64,000 bases of DNA from Prochlorococcus marinus str. MIT 0919. Lineage in GTDB: Bacteria > Cyanobacteriota > Cyanobacteriia > PCC-6307 > Cyanobiaceae. The stretch covers positions 434,001-498,000 of the forward strand of contig NZ_CP114779.1 in NCBI RefSeq assembly GCF_027359375.1. Direction: 5' to 3'. The number at the start of each line of letters is the position of its first letter. Within the stretch, counting starts at the first letter, position 1. The notes below the pieces were generated by a model, which was not told where the DNA came from, did not search any database, and saw nothing but the letters and a program-made list of their open reading frames with translations. Position numbers and translations under genes: made by a program. Positions 60,421-64,000 of the stretch are shown in pieces.

Positions 60421-60954
60421 CTAACTAATTAGTAACATTTTCCTCATTTTTAAAATATATACTATTGATTCAATATCATTAGAAAAAGATAAATTGTGCT
60501 CAATTTCATTATTAGTATTGATGACTTCTGAAGGTATAAACCCACACCAAGGAAGTCCATCAAGTTTTCTTTGATATTGATCCCAATCTCCTCCAAATTG
60601 CAAAAGACCAATTAAGGGGACCGAAAGCTGCCTACATAAAGCCACATATGCATTTGATGCACCCGTCAATTTGCCTGAAGGTAATGGCATTGTAATTAAA
60701 ACCACTGGAAGCTTCCAAGCAGATAAAGCTTCCAACCAACTCCCCTCGGGAAACCCTGAGACCGCAGCATCACCAACGAGCTCAACAATTACAGTTTTAT
60801 TTTGCAAACTTTTAATAACCTTATTTGGTTCCTGATCACAAGAAGCTGTGATTAACTGGCATCCCCAAAACCTTGTCAAAGCAAGTGATCCAGCCTTCAT
60901 AGAAGATTCTGGCAATGGACCGGTTCCTACAAAAAAAGTTGGAGTAGAAATCAT
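60421..60954 (-). CDS. Conserved hypothetical protein
   Basis: This 177-residue soluble protein has a strand-rich start (TPTFFVGTGPLPESSMKAGS) and alternating strand/helix segments (KTVIVELVGDAAVSGFPEG, then LPVVLITMPLPSGKLTGASN). The layout recalls a Rossmann-like or dethiobiotin-synthetase-like fold, but no P-loop is present. I do not recognise the family; I believe relatives occur in marine Synechococcus. It is read divergently from prs. Confidence 0.65.
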   Translation of the reverse strand: MISTPTFFVGTGPLPESSMKAGSLALTRFWGCQLITASCDQEPNKVIKSLQNKTVIVELVGDAAVSGFPEGSWLEALSAWKLPVVLITMPLPSGKLTGASNAYVALCRQLSVPLIGLLQFGGDWDQYQRKLDGLPWCGFIPSEVINTNNEIEHNLSFSNDIESIVYILKMRKMLLIS

Positions 60955-61040
60955 TATCCGAACATATGATTATTAACAAGCTTGGTTAGTTGGACTGTGA
61001 GCATTAGCATCAATAAGAAAGGATATTTTTTGCAGCTACC

Positions 61041-62036
61041 GTGACTAGTTTTCTCACCGCAGCTAGCACTGAACAAGAGAATATTAGCCACGACACTAGA
61101 AGGCTTCGGATAATAAGTGGCACATCAAATCCTGCTTTGTCCAAAGAAATAGCTGCCTATATTGGCATACCTTGCGTGCCACTGGTATCTAAGAGATTTG
61201 CAGATGGAGAGCTTTATATTCAAATACAACAATCAATTAGAGGATGTGATGTATTTCTAATTCAACCAACATGCGCCCCTGTCAATGACAGCCTAATGGA
61301 GTTGATGATTATGGTAGATGCTTGCAAGAGGGCATCAGCCAGTCAGATTACCGCAGTCATACCTTATTACGGATATGCAAGAGCTGATAGGAAAACGGCT
61401 GGTAGGGAGTCAATAACTGCCAAGTTGACGGCAAATTTGCTTGTCAAATCAGGTGTTGACAGAGTTCTTGCTATGGATCTCCATTCAGCTCAAATTCAGG
61501 GATATTTTGATATCCCATGTGACCACATTTATGGCTCACCCGTATTAGTTGACTATTTATCGACTAAAAATCTAAATGAAATAGTTGTTGTATCACCAGA
61601 CGTTGGAGGTGTTGCAAGGGCAAGAGCTTTTGCAAAACAAATGAAAGATTCACCTTTGGCAATAATTGACAAGAGAAGATCAGCTCATAATGTTGCTGAA
61701 AGCCTTACTGTTATAGGAGAAGTTGCAAACAAAACCGCCATTCTTATTGATGACATGATTGATACTGGTGGAACAATATGTGCAGGTGCAGAATTGTTAA
61801 GGGAAGAGGGCGCAAAAAGAGTTATAGCTTGCGCTTCCCATGCAGTTTTTTCACCGCCTGCTTACAGCAGACTGTCTCAGCCAGGCTTATTTGAACAAGT
61901 AATTGTGACTAATAGTATTCCAGTGCTAGATAACAACAAGTTTGAACAATTAAAAGTTTTATCTGTAGCAAATATGCTAGGAGAAGCAATATGGAGAATA
62001 CACGAAGAAAGTTCTGTTAGCTCAATGTTTAGATAA
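61041..62036 (+). CDS. prs: Ribose-phosphate pyrophosphokinase
   Basis: This 331-residue PRPP synthase supplies phosphoribosyl pyrophosphate for nucleotide, histidine and tryptophan synthesis. RIISGTSNPALSKEIAAYIG, the ATP-binding DACKRASASQITAVIPYYGYARAD region, DLHSAQIQGYFD and the PRPP loop ILIDDMIDTGGTI are all intact. It starts with GTG at 61041 and has a short non-conserved N-terminal tail. Confidence 0.96.
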   Translation: MTSFLTAASTEQENISHDTRRLRIISGTSNPALSKEIAAYIGIPCVPLVSKRFADGELYIQIQQSIRGCDVFLIQPTCAPVNDSLMELMIMVDACKRASASQITAVIPYYGYARADRKTAGRESITAKLTANLLVKSGVDRVLAMDLHSAQIQGYFDIPCDHIYGSPVLVDYLSTKNLNEIVVVSPDVGGVARARAFAKQMKDSPLAIIDKRRSAHNVAESLTVIGEVANKTAILIDDMIDTGGTICAGAELLREEGAKRVIACASHAVFSPPAYSRLSQPGLFEQVIVTNSIPVLDNNKFEQLKVLSVANMLGEAIWRIHEESSVSSMFR

Positions 62037-62066
62037 TCTTTAAACCGACTAGTTGATATCTATATA

Positions 62067-62090
62067 AATAAGTTACTTATTCTTTTTCTT
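62067..62090 (+). terminator. Candidate weak terminator of prs
   Basis: A short stem, AATAAG pairing with CTTATT around TTA, is followed by CTTTTTCTTT. It lies 30 bp after the prs stop and overlaps the 3' end of the converging small gene. The stem is AT-rich and weak. Confidence 0.3.
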
Positions 62091-62459
62091 TAACTCTTTA
62101 TCAAGAGTAGACTTGACTTTTTCTTTAACTTCATCAGGTACTTGATCAGGGCAAAAATCCATTGCTGCTATTACTAACTGAAATTCTGCTCCAGTAAATA
62201 ATTGCTCTCTTTCCAATCTTTTCTTGCTAACACTCTTAATTACCCCTCCATGTCTGCCTTCTAAAACTTGCACATATGTTGCTGCTGCAATTCCCACAGC
62301 CTTAGGAAATTCTATACCTGCAGCTCTTGCATTACATATATATGTGCCACCTAACCCCCTATACAAAGAGGTATCTTCTGTGGTTGCAGGTTTTGTTTTA
62401 TTTTTAGCAGCAACTGAGTATGGGGCAAGGCAAAGTAAAGCAAGCAAAAGGAAAAGCAT
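62073..62459 (-). CDS. Small secreted picocyanobacterial protein
   Basis: This 128-residue protein starts at the ATG at 62459 (MLFLLLALLCLAPYSVAA), a textbook signal peptide. A TTG 15 codons earlier is less likely. The mature part has two cysteines (YICNARAAGIEFPKAVG and MDFCPDQVP), which could pair after export. It ends in a lysine-rich tail. The family is not named; similar short exported proteins occur in marine picocyanobacteria. Confidence 0.65.
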   Translation of the reverse strand: MLFLLLALLCLAPYSVAAKNKTKPATTEDTSLYRGLGGTYICNARAAGIEFPKAVGIAAATYVQVLEGRHGGVIKSVSKKRLEREQLFTGAEFQLVIAAMDFCPDQVPDEVKEKVKSTLDKELKKKNK

Positions 62460-62561
62460 TCTGGCTTGGATTAAACTAGGCTTTAGGAAAGTGAGTTTTC
62501 TCAAAAGTGAATAAAACCAATTAAATCCTTATGAATATACTTCATTCCCAGAAATTATCAT

Positions 62562-63137
62562 TTATAAATCATCTTCTATTAACCCAAGTGCATCATGAAT
62601 TCTAATTTCATGGTGATTCTCTACTATTCTTAATTTATCTGAATTCCAGCTATAAATAACTCTAGAACGATAACGATCTTGATCTATTAATCTAGTGTGC
62701 TCTAATACATACCAGCGATCATATTTGGATTCAAAAATCAATTCATGCTCATCTACTTGTCTTATGCTTGAAACACCTGGTGATTCACTTAAGTAGCAAT
62801 TGTTTCTATGAAGTTGATGACCTAAAACAGATACTTCTATAATGCCTTCTTTTGAATAAGAAGGCTTTTTTTTAAAGAAATCAGAATTATCTTCTGTCAT
62901 CCAAGTAAACCTATATCTAAGATCACCCGGAGTTCTCTCAACATATTTTTCAATTTTAATGATCATTTCAACATTTAAGACATCCTCATCATCGAAAAAA
63001 TATTGCCTCCTAGACCTCCATTCTCCCAAGTTTCTTCCAAACCAACGTCTAAGATTATTATCAAAATTAATCCTAAAGTTATCTTCTTGACTGGGCGAAT
63101 CTATGCCTCCCCCTTTTTTTGAGTCAGTTAAAACCAT
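62562..63137 (-). CDS. Conserved protein, possibly lipocalin-like (CpcS/CpeS-related)
   Basis: This 191-residue beta-rich protein contains LGEWRSRRQYFFDDEDVLNVE, YRFTWMTEDNSD and LLGHQL-like and Y-W-V-L strands. The W-x-S-R-R-x-Y start followed by successive strands resembles the CpcS/CpeS lipocalin-fold bilin lyases, but the match is from memory and weak. Prochlorococcus retains a few such genes for its residual phycoerythrin. An unrelated beta-barrel is equally possible. Confidence 0.5.
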   Translation of the reverse strand: MVLTDSKKGGGIDSPSQEDNFRINFDNNLRRWFGRNLGEWRSRRQYFFDDEDVLNVEMIIKIEKYVERTPGDLRYRFTWMTEDNSDFFKKKPSYSKEGIIEVSVLGHQLHRNNCYLSESPGVSSIRQVDEHELIFESKYDRWYVLEHTRLIDQDRYRSRVIYSWNSDKLRIVENHHEIRIHDALGLIEDDL

Positions 63138-63240
63138 TAGAGTGGAAAAATTTTTAATTCATCGATTTCATTTATTTAGCAAATCTTGAAAGTTACTCCT
63201 ATTACCTTAATGTATACATAACAATTGAAAAGGCCTTAGT

Positions 63241-64000
63241 TTGGATGTGGCTACTAAAAAAGAAAGGAGGGATCTAAAACTACTTTTGGTGGCAAACAGG
63301 CAGCATCTTTCTCGCAAAGATATAATTTCACTGGTAAATTTCCTAGAATCTGAAGAATGTGGTTTCAACATTTCCTTACAGTTATCTGATCCTAGTGAGC
63401 AACCAGAACTTTTAGAGCTGCATAGGCTTGTTGCAATCCCAGCATTAATAAAAATAAACCCTCAGCCAAAACAGATTTTTGCAGGAAGTACCATTTTTCA
63501 ACAACTTAAAAACTGGCTGCCAAGGTGGGAGCAAGAGGGACTTATAAGTAGCGTAGATTTAAACCTTAGAAACCCTGAAAATGATAATGGAGGACTAACA
63601 AGAAGAGAATTACTTCTAGAAGACGAACTTCTCGTATTGCGCCAAGAGAATGAGACACTTTCAGCAAGAGTTGAGGCCCAGGAAAGACTATTGAGGATGG
63701 TTGCCCATGAATTAAGAACTCCTTTATCAGCAGCAGTTCTAGCAATGCAAAGTCAAGAACTTGGGCAAATTAACCAAGAGAAATTTCAAGAAGTAGTTAA
63801 AAGGAGACTTGAAGAAATCGAACTATTATCAAAAGATTTACTTGAAGTTGGTAGTACTAGATGGGAAGCATTGTTTAATCCTCAAAAAGCTAATTTAACA
63901 AGTATCACAGCGGAAGTTATTCTTGAGCTAGAGAAGTTTTGGCTAGCAAGGGGTGTAGGAGTTAATACAGATATTCCATCTGACCTACCAAAAGTTTTTG
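63241..64000 (+). CDS. sasA: Circadian sensor histidine kinase SasA (3' end outside window)
   Basis: The first 253 residues are present. An N-terminal KaiB-like thioredoxin domain ([17 protein letters not shown], then [20 protein letters not shown]) binds the KaiC clock protein. A coiled linker and the histidine kinase H-box ([12 protein letters not shown], His156) follow. The layout is specific to SasA, which relays KaiC state to the regulator RpaA. It starts with TTG at 63241, or GTG at 63247. Prochlorococcus keeps kaiBC but lacks kaiA. Truncation is the window edge. Confidence 0.94.
   Translation, partial: MDVATKKERRDLKLLLVANRQHLSRKDIISLVNFLESEECGFNISLQLSDPSEQPELLELHRLVAIPALIKINPQPKQIFAGSTIFQQLKNWLPRWEQEGLISSVDLNLRNPENDNGGLTRRELLLEDELLVLRQENETLSARVEAQERLLRMVAHELRTPLSAAVLAMQSQELGQINQEKFQEVVKRRLEEIELLSKDLLEVGSTRWEALFNPQKANLTSITAEVILELEKFWLARGVGVNTDIPSDLPKVF

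Noticed and set aside
1-64000. Mobile elements, CRISPR arrays, prophage
   Set aside because: No transposase, integrase, phage structural gene or regularly spaced repeats were seen. All large frames are housekeeping or conserved cyanobacterial genes.

Overview
The window reads as ordinary, densely packed chromosome of a marine picocyanobacterium, most likely a low-light-type Prochlorococcus. The evidence is low GC, very short intergenic gaps, and cyanobacterial genes throughout: petE (plastocyanin), ndhD, a PsbP-like lipoprotein (CyanoP), ycf51, a clpC/clpB2 pair, hemE and the circadian kinase sasA. The order glgB-hemE-epimerase-petE-clpB is also one I associate with Prochlorococcus. The strain assignment is inference. 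I saw no insertion sequence, prophage, CRISPR array, rRNA or convincing tRNA.

Layout. 1-5.3 kb: end of glucokinase, then thrB, ndhD and oligopeptidase prlC on +. 5.3-12 kb, on -: the proA-folB-lipase cluster and a giant TamB-like protein. 12-19.9 kb, on +: ycf51, two small proteins, an S15-type hydrolase, glgB, hemE, an epimerase and petE with a clear terminator. 20-26 kb: a lone Nif11-like protein, ClpB, a response regulator lacking its phosphoacceptor, the Grx4-BolA iron-sulfur pair, a secreted TPR-like protein and an acyltransferase. 26-36.3 kb, on +: pdxJ, then recC, a membrane methyltransferase, recB and recD. 36.5-40.4 kb: a DEAD-box helicase, a small secreted protein and an MsbA-like ABC exporter. 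40.4-48.8 kb: CyanoP, recR-lipA, and a tight minus-strand cluster lysA-cdaA-uppS-bioB-trhO-acetyltransferase. 49-58.5 kb: clpC, a hydrolase, a DUF2993 protein, cdsA, an Orn/Lys/Arg decarboxylase, an ABC1/UbiB kinase, a broken pseudouridine synthase gene and a RodZ-like protein. 58.5-64 kb: malQ, a 56-residue membrane ORF, prs, small picocyanobacterial proteins and the start of sasA.

Functional threads. Glucose and glycogen handling is represented by glk, glgB and malQ. Photosynthetic electron flow is represented by ndhD, petE and CyanoP. Protein quality control (ClpB, ClpC, PrlC) and double-strand-break repair (RecBCD, RecR) are also present. Envelope and lipid genes include tamB, plsC, cdsA, uppS, the MsbA-like exporter and DUF2993. 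Signalling is represented by c-di-AMP synthase, sasA and the atypical response regulator.

I found no exotic system. The observations most worth checking are the rluB-type gene broken by one stop and one frameshift, the response regulator without its aspartate, the diadenylate cyclase with an altered RHR motif, the methyltransferase inside the recBCD cluster, the lone Nif11-like protein, and an 11-bp inverted repeat ahead of recC.
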